Positions 1 to 6,587 of a stretch of DNA of 36,339 nt are shown in pieces. How positions within the stretch are numbered: position 1 is the stretch's first letter; each line of letters opens with the position of its first letter. Both the position numbers and the translations under genes were made by a program. A model generated the notes under the pieces. That model saw only the letters and a list, made by a program, of their open reading frames with translations, was not told where the DNA came from and ran no database searches. The stretch is from Acidobacteriota bacterium (GTDB lineage: Bacteria; Acidobacteriota; Vicinamibacteria; Marinacidobacterales; Marinacidobacteraceae): NCBI GenBank assembly GCA_022826195.1, contig JAJDVI010000079.1, positions 1 through 36,339 on the forward strand, given 5' to 3'.

Positions 1-1
1 T

Positions 2-211
2 CGTCGCCTTCACCCAGTCCTGGACCTTCAGCAGCTCCACCTGGAGGGTGGCCTTGCTCCGCTCGTAGGGCTTGCGGGCGAGCTTCCGCTCGTAGGGGTA
101 CTCGCCCGTCTCGAACAACCGCCGGATGACGTCGCGGTCCCCGCGCGGGCCGGAGTCCGGGGGGCCACCGTCGTCCGCGACGGGGCTGGCCATTCCGCGC
201 GCATCGTCCAT
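2..211 (-). CDS. ppk2: Polyphosphate kinase 2 family protein, N-terminal part (runs off left edge)
   Basis: The reverse strand is open from an ATG at 209-211 to the window edge, giving about 70 residues. After a variable acidic and glycine-rich start, the protein reads ETGEYPYERKLARKPYERSK followed by TLQVELLKVQDWVKAT. This is the characteristic start of PPK2 proteins, just before the Walker A loop, which lies outside the window. PPK2 enzymes transfer phosphate between polyphosphate and nucleotides in the cytoplasm. A GGAGGG ribosome-binding site lies about 6 nt before the ATG, which fixes the start. The gene diverges from the HU-like gene. Subclass cannot be decided because the catalytic core is missing. 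Confidence 0.8.
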   Translation of the reverse strand, partial: MDDARGMASPVADDGGPPDSGPRGDRDVIRRLFETGEYPYERKLARKPYERSKATLQVELLKVQDWVKAT

Positions 212-607
212 GATCGAACCCTCCGCCGGCCAACTGAGTCCCGTGCCGCGCTAGCAGCCTCTTGTGGAACTGGCGTGAGCACCGAGAGCGGCCAGTCTCC
301 CGGTGGGGGCTACCTCGAACTCATCAGATCGCCGTACGGGAGCATTTGACCAAGCTTGACGAGATCGATCGCGGGATTGTCCGCGGGACCGTGCCGGAAC
401 AGGAGCCCTGCGATCGTTCTCGCTCTCATCCATATCGGGGGCGTGATGCCACCGGCGGCGGCAAGCGCCAAGGAGGCGCCAGCGGCTACGGGTCGGAATC
501 GTTGAGGAGGTCACAGGAGTCCGGCGCTCCCTGGGCGGGAGAGCTTACTCGGTGGCCCGTGGAACTGACCTGACCGTGGACTGCGTGTCGCATAGGATGC
601 GGTCGGC
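212..607. other. Intergenic region between divergent ppk2 and HU-like genes
   Basis: About 400 bases with no convincing gene. The open frames here are arginine- and serine-rich and lack a ribosome-binding site, as expected of chance frames in GC-rich DNA. It must hold the ppk2 promoter; on the right it holds the HU promoter listed separately. Confidence 0.5.
570..598 (+). promoter_or_regulatory. Predicted promoter of the HU-like gene (near-leaderless)
   Basis: A CTGACC -35 box (570-575) is separated by 17 nt from a TAGGAT -10 box (593-598). Only 9 nt separate the -10 box from the ATG at 608, so transcription should begin within a few bases of the start codon. No Shine-Dalgarno sequence is present. 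Assignment is by eye. Confidence 0.5.
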
Positions 608-943
608 ATGGTGAAGGCGGACCTCGTCGACCGGGCGATGGAGGCGGCGGAACTGGACTCTTCCGCCGCGCAGGACGCCGTGGAGGCGCTGTTCGAATCC
701 GTTGCTTCAGCCCTGGCGCGCGGCGACCGCGTGGTGCTCCGGCGCTTCGGCGTGTTCCGCACGCGCCCCCGCAAGACGGGCGTGGCGCGGAACCCTCGGT
801 GCCCTACGGATTGTTGGCATTTCTCACTCCCTACCCGGCCTGGCCGGGCCGTTGCCAACAATTCCGTAGGGAGAGTGTCCCCACCTATTCACCAGCCCGA
901 GGAGCTACCCCGAACCTTCGCGGCTCTTGTATTCAGTGGGTAG
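608..943 (+). pseudogene. HU/IHF-family DNA-binding protein, C-terminally truncated
   Basis: Residues 1-64 follow the HU/IHF fold closely: two N-terminal helices (MVKADLVDRAMEAAELDSSA), then ALARGDRVVLRRFGVFRTRP and RKTGVARNPR. In this family the arm continues after the NPR motif with a Thr-Gly-rich segment and the C-terminal helix. Here the sequence switches at about position 797 to unrelated residues (CPTDCWHF) and ends at 943. The switch coincides with a nested palindrome at 802-871. HU proteins are about 90-100 residues and need both the arm tip and the last helix for DNA grip, so the product is probably non-functional or altered. The gene probably reads from a leaderless transcript. An alternative is a divergent HU with a new C-terminus. 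Confidence 0.65.
802..871. repeat. Nested palindromic element at the HU break point
   Basis: An outer inverted repeat pairs ccctacggattgttggca (802-819) with tgccaacaattccgtaggg (853-871), differing by one extra base. Inside lies a perfect inner palindrome cccggcctggccggg (834-848). A further direct copy of the left arm, ccctacgttgttggca, is at 963-978. Such a structure could be an insertion end, a recombination site or a REP/MITE-type hairpin. It does not fit integron attC core-site consensus. Confidence 0.7.
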
Positions 944-962
944 CCCGACTGGACGTCGGACT

Positions 963-978
963 CCCTACGTTGTTGGCA
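963..978 (+). repeat. Third copy of the palindrome arm
   Basis: The sequence ccctacgttgttggca matches the arm at 802-819 except for one missing and one changed base. It lies between the truncated HU gene and the orphan membrane protein, suggesting that this 160-bp stretch is a small repeat cluster. Confidence 0.55.
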
Positions 979-1113
979 ATAGCGAGGGTATCACTCCCGG
1001 ACGCTGCTGGACATCGGGTGGTTCAAGCGTCTGGACGGTGTTCAGGAGGTCCGAGACCGACTATTCCGCTAGAATCGAAAGCTGCCCTCTCCTCAGGGGC
1101 AAGGAAGAACGAA

Positions 1114-1848
1114 ATGCCAGAATCGGATGAGAGTCAGTTGCCTGTAGGCCCGGTTACGGCGTGGCTAGGAAGGCATCCTTGGGTCAAGACCGGGGGTGCG
1201 TTGGGGGCTACGTTGTTCGTGGGTGTGATCATCGGGCTCTCGGTGTCTGGCGTTCTAGACGAGGCGTCTTATACCGCCGATGGGGGCTTTTCTCTCACAA
1301 CGCGGGAAGTTGACGATCCCACGTTTCTCCGCACGATATGGGAGGATGAAGATCGGAAAGAGGCGTTCATCGCTCTTCTTGCTACCAGAGGGTTTTTCCA
1401 AGCTTCTGACACGAACCTCGTTCCGGCCATTGTCGGCCTCTGCGACGAGATTCCGAATGAGCCATTAGATGCTTACCTTGCGGCGGCCCAAAGGTGCGCC
1501 GAAGAACCCGTACCGGCAGCACTCCGCGAACTTGCTCGGAGATCCCGACCACCGTTTCATTTCTCTGGCAAGCCTGTGAGAATAGGAGTTCCGTCAGAGG
1601 GAGACCAGCCTCTGGTGGGCAGGGCCAACGTCTGCCGGAACGGGGATTGGTACCGGGAGACGGTCGTGCTGACCAATCCCGACGATGGACGGGAAGTAGA
1701 AGTTCATGCTGGCGGTCACTATGGCCTAGGGATATGTGGCCCTCAGGTTGGAACTGCAGACTTTCAACTCAATGAGGCCGATGCGTTGAGCATCCTTGAT
1801 GGTCCACTGGCGAAACTGGAGGATGCCATCGCCGTAATCGTTAATTGA
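1114..1848 (+). CDS. Hypothetical single-pass membrane protein
   Basis: A 244-residue protein that I do not recognise. A short polar N-terminus is followed by one strong transmembrane segment at about residues 27-48 (ALGATLFVGVIIGLSVSGVL). The rest is a mixed soluble domain that would face outside if the N-terminus is cytoplasmic. It has scattered cysteines and a C-terminal portion with strand-like character (CRNGDWYRETVVLTNPDDGR). The ATG was chosen because an AAGGAAG ribosome-binding site lies 6 nt upstream. The frame stays open further upstream, but that stretch runs through the repeat cluster. GC content is clearly lower than in the right half of the window, which suggests recent acquisition. 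The stop overlaps the end of a convergent tiny frame. Confidence 0.65.
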   Translation: MPESDESQLPVGPVTAWLGRHPWVKTGGALGATLFVGVIIGLSVSGVLDEASYTADGGFSLTTREVDDPTFLRTIWEDEDRKEAFIALLATRGFFQASDTNLVPAIVGLCDEIPNEPLDAYLAAAQRCAEEPVPAALRELARRSRPPFHFSGKPVRIGVPSEGDQPLVGRANVCRNGDWYRETVVLTNPDDGREVEVHAGGHYGLGICGPQVGTADFQLNEADALSILDGPLAKLEDAIAVIVN

Positions 1849-1945
1849 GATTGAGCAGGATCTTCCCCGTCACGTAGCCGAGTACTATGCCGAGGAGAAG
1901 AACCGTTCCAAGCGTGCGGTGATTGTTGGACAGAGGCAAAGCCAC
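1841..1945 (-). CDS. Possible small single-TM protein (34 aa, GTG start)
   Basis: A short frame too small for standard gene callers. Read from a GTG at 1945 it encodes a polar head (ALPLSNNHRT), a hydrophobic helix (LGTVLLLGIVLGYVTGKILL) and a short tail. It is in the same frame as the upstream gene at 1964-2191, beginning just after that gene's TGA stop, so it might also be a readthrough tail or the remnant of a longer fused gene. It overlaps the last 8 bases of the convergent gene. No clear ribosome-binding site is seen. Judged only on its membrane-helix character. Confidence 0.3.
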   Translation of the reverse strand: MALPLSNNHRTLGTVLLLGIVLGYVTGKILLNLN

Positions 1946-1963
1946 ACCTAGCCAGATCTCGGC

Positions 1964-2191
1964 TCAGGCATCCCTCTCCGCTGTCGGGTTCAGGTCGGAG
2001 GTGCTCAGGAGGGTCGTCACCCTCCCGAGCTTGCCCTTGCCGCCACCCTTGTAGGCGGGGGTCCGCTGGTCGTTGAGCTTTTCCTCGTCCCTGAGGAACT
2101 GCCTCACTCGCTTGCGGACCTCCGTCTCCTGGCGGGTGGGCTCGGTGTCCTCCAGGAAGGCGCGGACCCGATCCCTGAGAGCGGAATTCAT
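1964..2191 (-). CDS. Hypothetical small charged protein
   Basis: A 75-residue protein from an ATG at 2191; a TTG at 2203 would add four residues. The first half is helical and highly charged (RVRAFLEDTEPTRQETEV, then RQFLRDEEKL). The second half has a lysine- and glycine-rich stretch (YKGGGKGKLGR) and a polar tail. Codon third positions are strongly G/C, which supports real coding. No family recognised. It ends just before the tiny membrane frame and may share a transcript with it. Confidence 0.5.
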   Translation of the reverse strand: MNSALRDRVRAFLEDTEPTRQETEVRKRVRQFLRDEEKLNDQRTPAYKGGGKGKLGRVTTLLSTSDLNPTAERDA

Positions 2192-2254
2192 GCAGAAATT
2201 CAATCACTGCCGGAATACCCTCTGCCACTGGGAATAGGCGTAGCGCGTTCATTA

Positions 2255-2279
2255 TACCAGTGGTAAGTGGTGATATACT
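2255..2279 (+). promoter_or_regulatory. Palindrome plus -10 box upstream of the HicB-like gene
   Basis: A perfect 11-bp palindrome TACCAGTGGTA (2255-2265) lies just upstream of a TATACT -10 hexamer (2274-2279), inside the would-be spacer and -35 area. This is the layout of an autoregulatory operator, as commonly found before antitoxin genes. No good -35 hexamer is visible. The operator role is inferred from position. Confidence 0.45.
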
Positions 2280-2352
2280 GGGCCTAGACCCGATGACGAG
2301 GAGGGCGGAAGTGCGCCCTCCCCTCACCGGGAATCGAAAAGAGAGGGTACCC

Positions 2353-2670
2353 ATGGAATTGAGTGTGGTTCTGTTCCGTGACGGCGATTTCTGGATCGCA
2401 CAGGGATTGGAGCACGACATCACTGCCCAAGGCAGGACCCTGCAGGAAGTGAAGTTGGCCTTCATGCGGACTGTCGCGGTGCGGGCGTTCGTAGATCAAG
2501 AGGCTGGGGTGGAACCGTTCTCCCAGTGCGAACCGGCACCAACCGAATTCTGGGAATTGCACAAGACCGGAGAGCAGTTGGCGTCCCACATCAGGGAGGC
2601 CGCCCGCGAGCTGCCGCCGCTGGGGGTGCCGATCCCATCCCTGACGGGCGATTGCCGCATCCACGGCTGA
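2353..2670 (+). CDS. HicB-like antitoxin-type protein
   Basis: A 105-residue protein. Its first 50 residues follow the HicB pattern: a strand (MELSVVLFRDGDFWIAQGLE), a turn, a strand ending in ITAQGRTLQEVKLAF, then a long helix (MRTVAVRAFVDQ). In HicB this partial RNase-H-like fold binds the HicA toxin. The C-terminal half (WELHKTGEQLASHIREAARE) is helical and ends in a proline-rich tail. The ATG was chosen because a GAGAGGG ribosome-binding site lies about 5 nt upstream; an upstream in-frame ATG at 2293 lacks one. It lies 22 nt before a HicA-shaped gene, which supports a toxin-antitoxin reading. Family assignment is from fold pattern only. Confidence 0.5.
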   Translation: MELSVVLFRDGDFWIAQGLEHDITAQGRTLQEVKLAFMRTVAVRAFVDQEAGVEPFSQCEPAPTEFWELHKTGEQLASHIREAARELPPLGVPIPSLTGDCRIHG

Positions 2671-2680
2671 GCCGATCGGA

Positions 2681-2686
2681 TATAAT
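2681..2686 (+). promoter_or_regulatory. -10 box 6 nt before the HicA-like start codon
   Basis: A perfect TATAAT is followed by six bases and then the ATG at 2693, so transcription from it would start at or beside the start codon and give a leaderless mRNA. No convincing -35 box is seen at 16-18 nt. It could let the second gene be expressed independently of the first. Confidence 0.5.
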
Positions 2687-2692
2687 TGCCTG

Positions 2693-2974
2693 ATGCTGCC
2701 TTGCGTCACTGTACGTGAAGCCCGCCAGATTCTGGTCGAATACTTCGATCTGAAGGTCCGAAGGGTTTTCGTAGGAGACGATCCGTACTGCGTTCTGGTC
2801 CGGCCAACCAGGGGAGAACCTTTCCAGCACCCGATGCTCTACCCGGACAGCGCACAGCTCTCGCCCCGGATGATCGAGAGCCTCTGCCGCGATCTGCGGC
2901 TTGATGTTCGGGAAGTCATGTTGCTGCTGGACGACCCAGACGACGACCACCCCCGCGCATCAGTCCTCCACTGA
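2693..2974 (+). CDS. HicA-like small protein, putative partner of the HicB-like gene
   Basis: A 93-residue protein. It has a helix (VREARQILVEYFD), strand-like segments (VRRVFVGDDPYCVLVRP), a loop containing a His (FQHPMLYPDSAQLS), then a helix-turn-helix end (RMIESLCRDLRLDVREVMLLL). This order resembles HicA, a double-stranded-RNA-binding-like mRNA interferase that ends with a glutamate- or aspartate-rich helix after 'I-x-x-x-x-x-L-x-x-x-E-x-L'. The usual HicA catalytic His in a Gly-Ser-His turn is not obvious; the candidate is His63 in the FQHP loop. It may therefore be a divergent or inactive HicA, or another small partner protein. The start is supported by the TATAAT 6 nt upstream. Confidence 0.4.
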   Translation: MLPCVTVREARQILVEYFDLKVRRVFVGDDPYCVLVRPTRGEPFQHPMLYPDSAQLSPRMIESLCRDLRLDVREVMLLLDDPDDDHPRASVLH

Positions 2975-3049
2975 TCTCCCGCGCCTCTCAGCGCGCCCGC
3001 CCCGGAAAGTCAGGTTCCCGGTTGTTTAGCGTGGGAAGTCCGCTCCGCC

Positions 3050-3301
3050 ATGTTGCGGCTCGCGCTCGCGGATCCCGAGGCGCACGCGGCAGCGTTTTCG
3101 AGTTCCCCGGCCGAGGATCTGGCGACGGCCGCGGCGCTCGCTCCGGTGGAGTTCGCCCGCTGGCGGGAGGCCGTGGAGGCGACGCTCGGGCGAGGATCGT
3201 CGGCGGTGGACCTGGCCGCGGACGCGCTGCGGCGGGCGGTCCCGTCAGAGCTCGGGGAGAGCCTGCTGTTCTGGACGCGCCTAACCGGGCCGCGCGAATG
3301 A
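3050..3301 (+). CDS. Hypothetical 83-aa helical protein, coupled to the next gene
   Basis: A short alanine-rich, acidic, wholly helical protein (LRLALADPEAHAAAFSSSPA, later VEFARWREAVEATL). The 'L-x-x-DPE-x-x-x-AF-x-x-x-P' opening resembles leader-type domains of some ribosomally made peptide precursors, but no core peptide is apparent and I do not claim that function. Its TGA stop overlaps the ATG of the next gene (ATGA at 3298-3301), a sign of translational coupling. No ribosome-binding site at good spacing was seen. Confidence 0.5.
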   Translation: MLRLALADPEAHAAAFSSSPAEDLATAAALAPVEFARWREAVEATLGRGSSAVDLAADALRRAVPSELGESLLFWTRLTGPRE

Positions 3302-3816
3302 TGCGGCCGCTACGGCTCCGGTGGCTCGCGGGCCTGGCGCTCGCACTTGCCGGCGAGGCTCCGGTCCTGCCGCCACTGGAACGGTCGCCGACGTGCGTGG
3401 ACCCGTGTACGGGGCAAGCCTGCCGTCCGAGCGCCTACGCGAGTGCCGAGCAACTGGCGGTCGCCCTGGAGGCAGCCGGTCGGCGGCAGCTTCCCGCCTG
3501 TGTGGACTACGGCCATGCGGCCCGGAACGTCGAGCAACGCGCGGCGATTCTATTCGTGGAGCTGCCCTATGCCGAGAGCGCGGGATCGTGCCAGCTCTAC
3601 GCGGATGCGGTTCTGAACGCGCGAGAGGCGACCCGGCGGGCGGTGATTGACACGCTAGAAGCTCTGCGCTGCGGCCCGCCTCCGACCCGGAACCAGCCGA
3701 TTCTGTACGACGCCGATATGGTGTTCTTCGGCAGGCTCGAAGGCGAGACAGTCTGTGCGGTGACGCACAAGTTTGGCGATCATCACAACGAGCAACCCGA
3801 GTGCGAAGGCCGCTAA
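3298..3816 (+). CDS. Hypothetical exported cysteine-rich protein
   Basis: A 172-residue protein starting at the first of two ATG codons that overlap the previous stop. The first 20 residues (MRPLRLRWLAGLALALAG) look like a signal peptide. The mature part contains eight cysteines (TCVDPCTGQAC, PACVDYG, GSCQLYA, LRCGPP, VCAVTH, PECEGR), probably in disulfides, which fits export. No family recognised. Coupling to the 83-residue gene suggests the two products work together, for example a cytoplasmic or leader-like protein with an exported partner. Confidence 0.6.
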   Translation: MMRPLRLRWLAGLALALAGEAPVLPPLERSPTCVDPCTGQACRPSAYASAEQLAVALEAAGRRQLPACVDYGHAARNVEQRAAILFVELPYAESAGSCQLYADAVLNAREATRRAVIDTLEALRCGPPPTRNQPILYDADMVFFGRLEGETVCAVTHKFGDHHNEQPECEGR

Positions 3817-4204
3817 CCGTCTGACCCCTGCTCGCGGGAGTGGGCCCACGGTCCCGTGAGCGGCGTTCGCGAGCTGTCCCCCGACCTCCGGCGTCCCCGT
3901 TGAAGACCGCGCCGCCTGCGGAGGTTTTGCTAACCTCCGTGTGGATTCGTCGCAGGTCGGGCCGGAAGCCTTCCCGCAGGGATCACTCGCGCCGCAGGCG
4001 CGGGCTGGGAGCGACCCCGAACCCCGCAACTAAGGGCTTGCATAAGTCCGGATTCCGGGGCTGTAGATCCGTGGATCGGAGGGGGGTCGCTTGCAGCCTC
4101 GGTTCCCGCCCCAAAGCGGAGACTTCGGTTCGGGACGAAGCGAGCTATCCGCAGTGATGCCAACGGGTTTCGTGAGCCGCGGTGGCGATCACGAGGTAGC
4201 GGAA
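3817..4204. other. Non-coding stretch dominated by a dispersed repeat
   Basis: No convincing gene. Open frames here are arginine-rich and cross repeat sequence. The central part (3962-4098) is the left copy of the repeat described next. Confidence 0.5.
3962..4098. repeat. Dispersed repeat, left copy
   Basis: The block ccttcccgcagggatcactc plus the following gcgccgcaggcgcgggctgg and gagcgacccc (3968-4018) is the reverse complement of 6226-6278, with a few mismatches. A second arm, ggggggtcgcttgcagcc (4081-4098), is the inverse of ggctgcaagcgaccccccc near 6150. The two arms face each other about 65 bp apart. Length and arm symmetry fit a MITE-like element. Confidence 0.6.
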
Positions 4205-4620
4205 CTAGTAGCGTAAGGGGGGATTGACTTCCGCTACTCCAACAGTGGCCCCGAAGTCGACCTCGCAGCCGTGCTCTCCTCGCCGGAATCGGACCAGGAT
4301 TGCGCCGCGGGCCGGAGGCTCCCGGCGAGACAGCGATTCGAGTCGGCGGCGCGCCGTCTCCTGATCCACTTACGGCGGTGATCTTCCAGGACGGCCCGCT
4401 ACAAGCGCGTCGAACAGAGAGTCTCCTACGGGAATGCCCGCCTTACACGGACGGATCCTGATCTCGACGGTGACCACTTCATTCCCGTCCGCCTCAGGAC
4501 GGTCGAGGATCAACCGTGAGCGGCGTTCTTGTCGGCAGGCCTCCATGTCCACTCGTCGTGGCTGTCGATGTAGGAGCACGATTTTCCCCCATTGGATGAT
4601 GATCCCTCGTAATTGAACAT
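4205..4620 (-). pseudogene. Possible decayed gene or string of tiny genes
   Basis: Three short reverse-strand frames lie end to end. The first runs from an ATG at 4620 to 4510 (MFNYEGSSSNGGKSCSYIDS, 36 residues). A second frame overlaps it and runs to a TAA at 4370-4372 (LDRPEADGNEVVTVEIRI, then PCKAGIPVGDSLFDALVAG). The third begins with a GTG directly after that TAA in the same frame and ends at 4205 (ARGAILVRFRRGEHGCEVDF, 54 residues). Each segment has protein-like composition, but the whole needs one frameshift and one in-frame stop to be read through. I favour a decayed gene; a cluster of small genes is possible. Confidence 0.3.
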
Positions 4621-4750
4621 CCCGCCGCGAAGAGAGCGGTCAAAGCGGTGTTGGACGCCTCGTCTCACCGCTCGAGCGCGGTGCCCGTGTGGTACTGCGG
4701 CCGTTCGGAGGCTTAGAGTGCGGCTGATTGGGTTACGCTGCTCCTCGCAG

Positions 4751-5167
4751 ATGACCCTAGCCGACCGGTCCAACCGCCCCCTGCTAATCCTGTCGGCAAT
4801 CTCGTTTGGAATTGGTTTCCCTGGCCTCGTCAGTGATGCTTGGATTTGGCTCCGGTGGCTGGGTTCGATGAGTGAACCTGTGGCGGGATTCCTTGTCGGG
4901 GCAGGGAGTCTAGGTGTTGGCCTTTGGGGATGGAACAACCGCTGCCGTTGGCTCGCGCCGGCCCGTCAGAAGTGGAAAACTATCTCGGAGGTTTACGATG
5001 ATCTCCCACTGTTGGTACAGCTTCCCATCTGGTGCTTCGTATTCTTTCCGATTCTGTTGTTGATGGCCGTGGTAATGCTGTTCGCCATCAAGATCACTAC
5101 CTTGACCCTTGAGTTGCTGCAGGCCACTCCCCTGCTGATTCGTTATGTGGAGTGGGCGCTGAGCTAG
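4751..5167 (+). CDS. Hypothetical membrane protein with about three TM segments
   Basis: A 138-residue protein from the ATG at 4751. Hydrophobic segments are near residues 9-30 (PLLILSAISFGIGFPGLVSD), 42-58 (VAGFLVGAGSLGVGLWGW) and 90-118 (WCFVFFPILLLMAVVMLFAI). The charged loop between the second and third carries ARQKWKTISEVYDDLP. The frame stays open to 4613, but that part is arginine- and cysteine-rich and looks like read-through of non-coding DNA, so the later ATG was preferred. GC content is lower than in the surroundings. No family recognised. Confidence 0.5.
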   Translation: MTLADRSNRPLLILSAISFGIGFPGLVSDAWIWLRWLGSMSEPVAGFLVGAGSLGVGLWGWNNRCRWLAPARQKWKTISEVYDDLPLLVQLPIWCFVFFPILLLMAVVMLFAIKITTLTLELLQATPLLIRYVEWALS

Positions 5168-5407
5168 GCGCCGGTTCTCGGCGATTCGGTCTAAGGAGTT
5201 AGCACTTCGGCGAACCGGCGAGCATTCGCCGGGAACGCGTGATGTTGTGCCATCCCGCGTCGTGTCTACAGAGCTTCCCCGGCGGCAGCCGAGGAAGCGC
5301 CGATCCCGTGTCCGGTCCGGCGACCGCGGTGCAGGCCCTCGGGTGGTCAGCGGTCGACGCCCGCCAGCGCCACCTCGGATCGACGGCCCTCCTCTGGCGG
5401 CACCTGC

Positions 5408-5989
5408 TCAACCCTCGACTCCCTCCTCGCCCATCCCGACGCGAACTGGCTCGCCACCGGGGCGGAGAAGCTCCGGTACTTCTTTGAACGCGGATACGAC
5501 GAGGAGGAGCTGCCGTAGCGCCTTCTCGGGGAGCGCGCCTTCAACCACGTCACCCTCAGCCCCATCGCGGGCGGGGAAGACAGGGTCAGTTTCGTCTTCC
5601 CCGATCCCGGCCGGGGGACCAACCGGGCGCTCCGCCACTGGGCCTCCGACCACCTGTTCCTCTGGGAGGCGCTGCGCCTCAACGGCTTCGAGGTCGAGGT
5701 CATCGCGGCGGTCCGCGACGACGCCGCGCGGGCTCTCTACGAGCAGACCCTGTTCCGCTGGACGCCGGACGGCGCCCGCTTGAACGAGGACGAACGCTCG
5801 TTCCTGCAGGCGATCCGAACGGCGCGGCGGCATCCGAACCCGGACGAGATCGGGAAGTGGCTCGGCTGGGAGGAGGCGCACGCGATCGCGACGCGGCTCC
5901 GTCCCCGGCTCCATCGGCCCCCGGCCCGGATCGACCGGTACACCGTCCACTGCGCGGAGCGCCTGGACGACTCCGACATCGGTTTGTGA
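5408..5989 (+). pseudogene. Degraded gene of unknown function with in-frame amber stop
   Basis: One forward frame reads protein-like sequence from about 5408 (LDSLLAHPDANWLATGAEKL, then RYFFERGYDEEELP) through a TAG at 5516-5518. It continues after the TAG as RLLGERAFNHVTLSPIAGGE, VSFVFPDPGRGTNRALRHWA and onward to a TGA at 5987-5989 (CAERLDDSDIGL). There is no plausible start codon or intact N-terminus. About 160 residues remain after the amber codon. I do not recognise the family. It lies between inverted copies of a dispersed repeat, a setting where gene remnants are common. Confidence 0.5.
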
Positions 5990-6587
5990 GTCGCCGCACC
6001 TCCACGGGACCGCTCCCGGGGCCGTTCCGCCACGCAACCAGGGCGACCCCCCCTTTTGCTAGGGCTTTTGCGCATCCCCGTGGACGCGATCCCGTTCTCC
6101 CCGTCGCGATTGCGCTCGGGCGACCCTGCCTTTCTGGGTCAGGGTCGGGGCTGCAAGCGACCCCCCCTTTCGTGGCGAAAAACGGCCCCGTCGTGGAGTG
6201 CTTGTCGCACTCTCCTGCCAGGGCCGGGGGTCGCTTGCAGCCCGCGCCTCCGGCGCGAGTGATCCCTGCGGGAAGGCTATTTCGGGCTGCTGGCCACACC
6301 CGCTAGTTGGCATCGTGGAGTTCCTCCGCAAGATCTAATCCGTCGGGCTCGGGCCGAGCACCGCGACGGCGATCGTCGCCGCCGGGGTCGAGCACGCTGC
6401 CGACGAACCCAAGATCTTCGATTCCGCACCGCCCCCAAGAGTCGTCGGTTTCATCGTCACGATTCTATGAGCACCATCCCGCCGGACCCTGCCTCACGCT
6501 CAGCAACGCTGGGTTCTCGACGCGAAGGCCTACGGCCGTAATGCGGCGTCCGAACAGGCGCCGTGACGCTAACCTCCTTACTGCTCA
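5990..6587. other. Intergenic region with repeats, upstream of the giant gene
   Basis: About 600 bases without a convincing gene. The left half holds the right copy of the dispersed repeat. A short protein-like scrap (GLGPSTATAIVAAGVEHAAD) is readable near 6335-6400 but has no start and is broken by a TAA. No clear promoter for the giant gene was found. Confidence 0.45.
6041..6287. repeat. Dispersed repeat cluster, right copy (inverted relative to left)
   Basis: It contains gggcgacccccccttttgct (6041-6060), ggggctgcaagcgacccccc (6147-6166) and the opposing ggggtcgcttgcagcccgcg (6226-6245) followed by a block ending in ccctgcgggaagg (6263-6275). The last block is the reverse complement of 3968-4018. 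The inner arms face each other about 60 bp apart, the same design as the left copy. The two copies bracket about 2 kb containing a membrane gene and a pseudogene. Confidence 0.6.

Noticed and set aside
802..871. Integron attC site.
   Set aside because: The arms contain gttggca/tgccaac, which do not fit the attC core consensus, and no integrase or cassette array is present.
799..1113. Extension of the 244-residue membrane protein to an upstream start at 799.
   Set aside because: This stretch runs through the palindrome cluster, and a ribosome-binding site marks the ATG at 1114.
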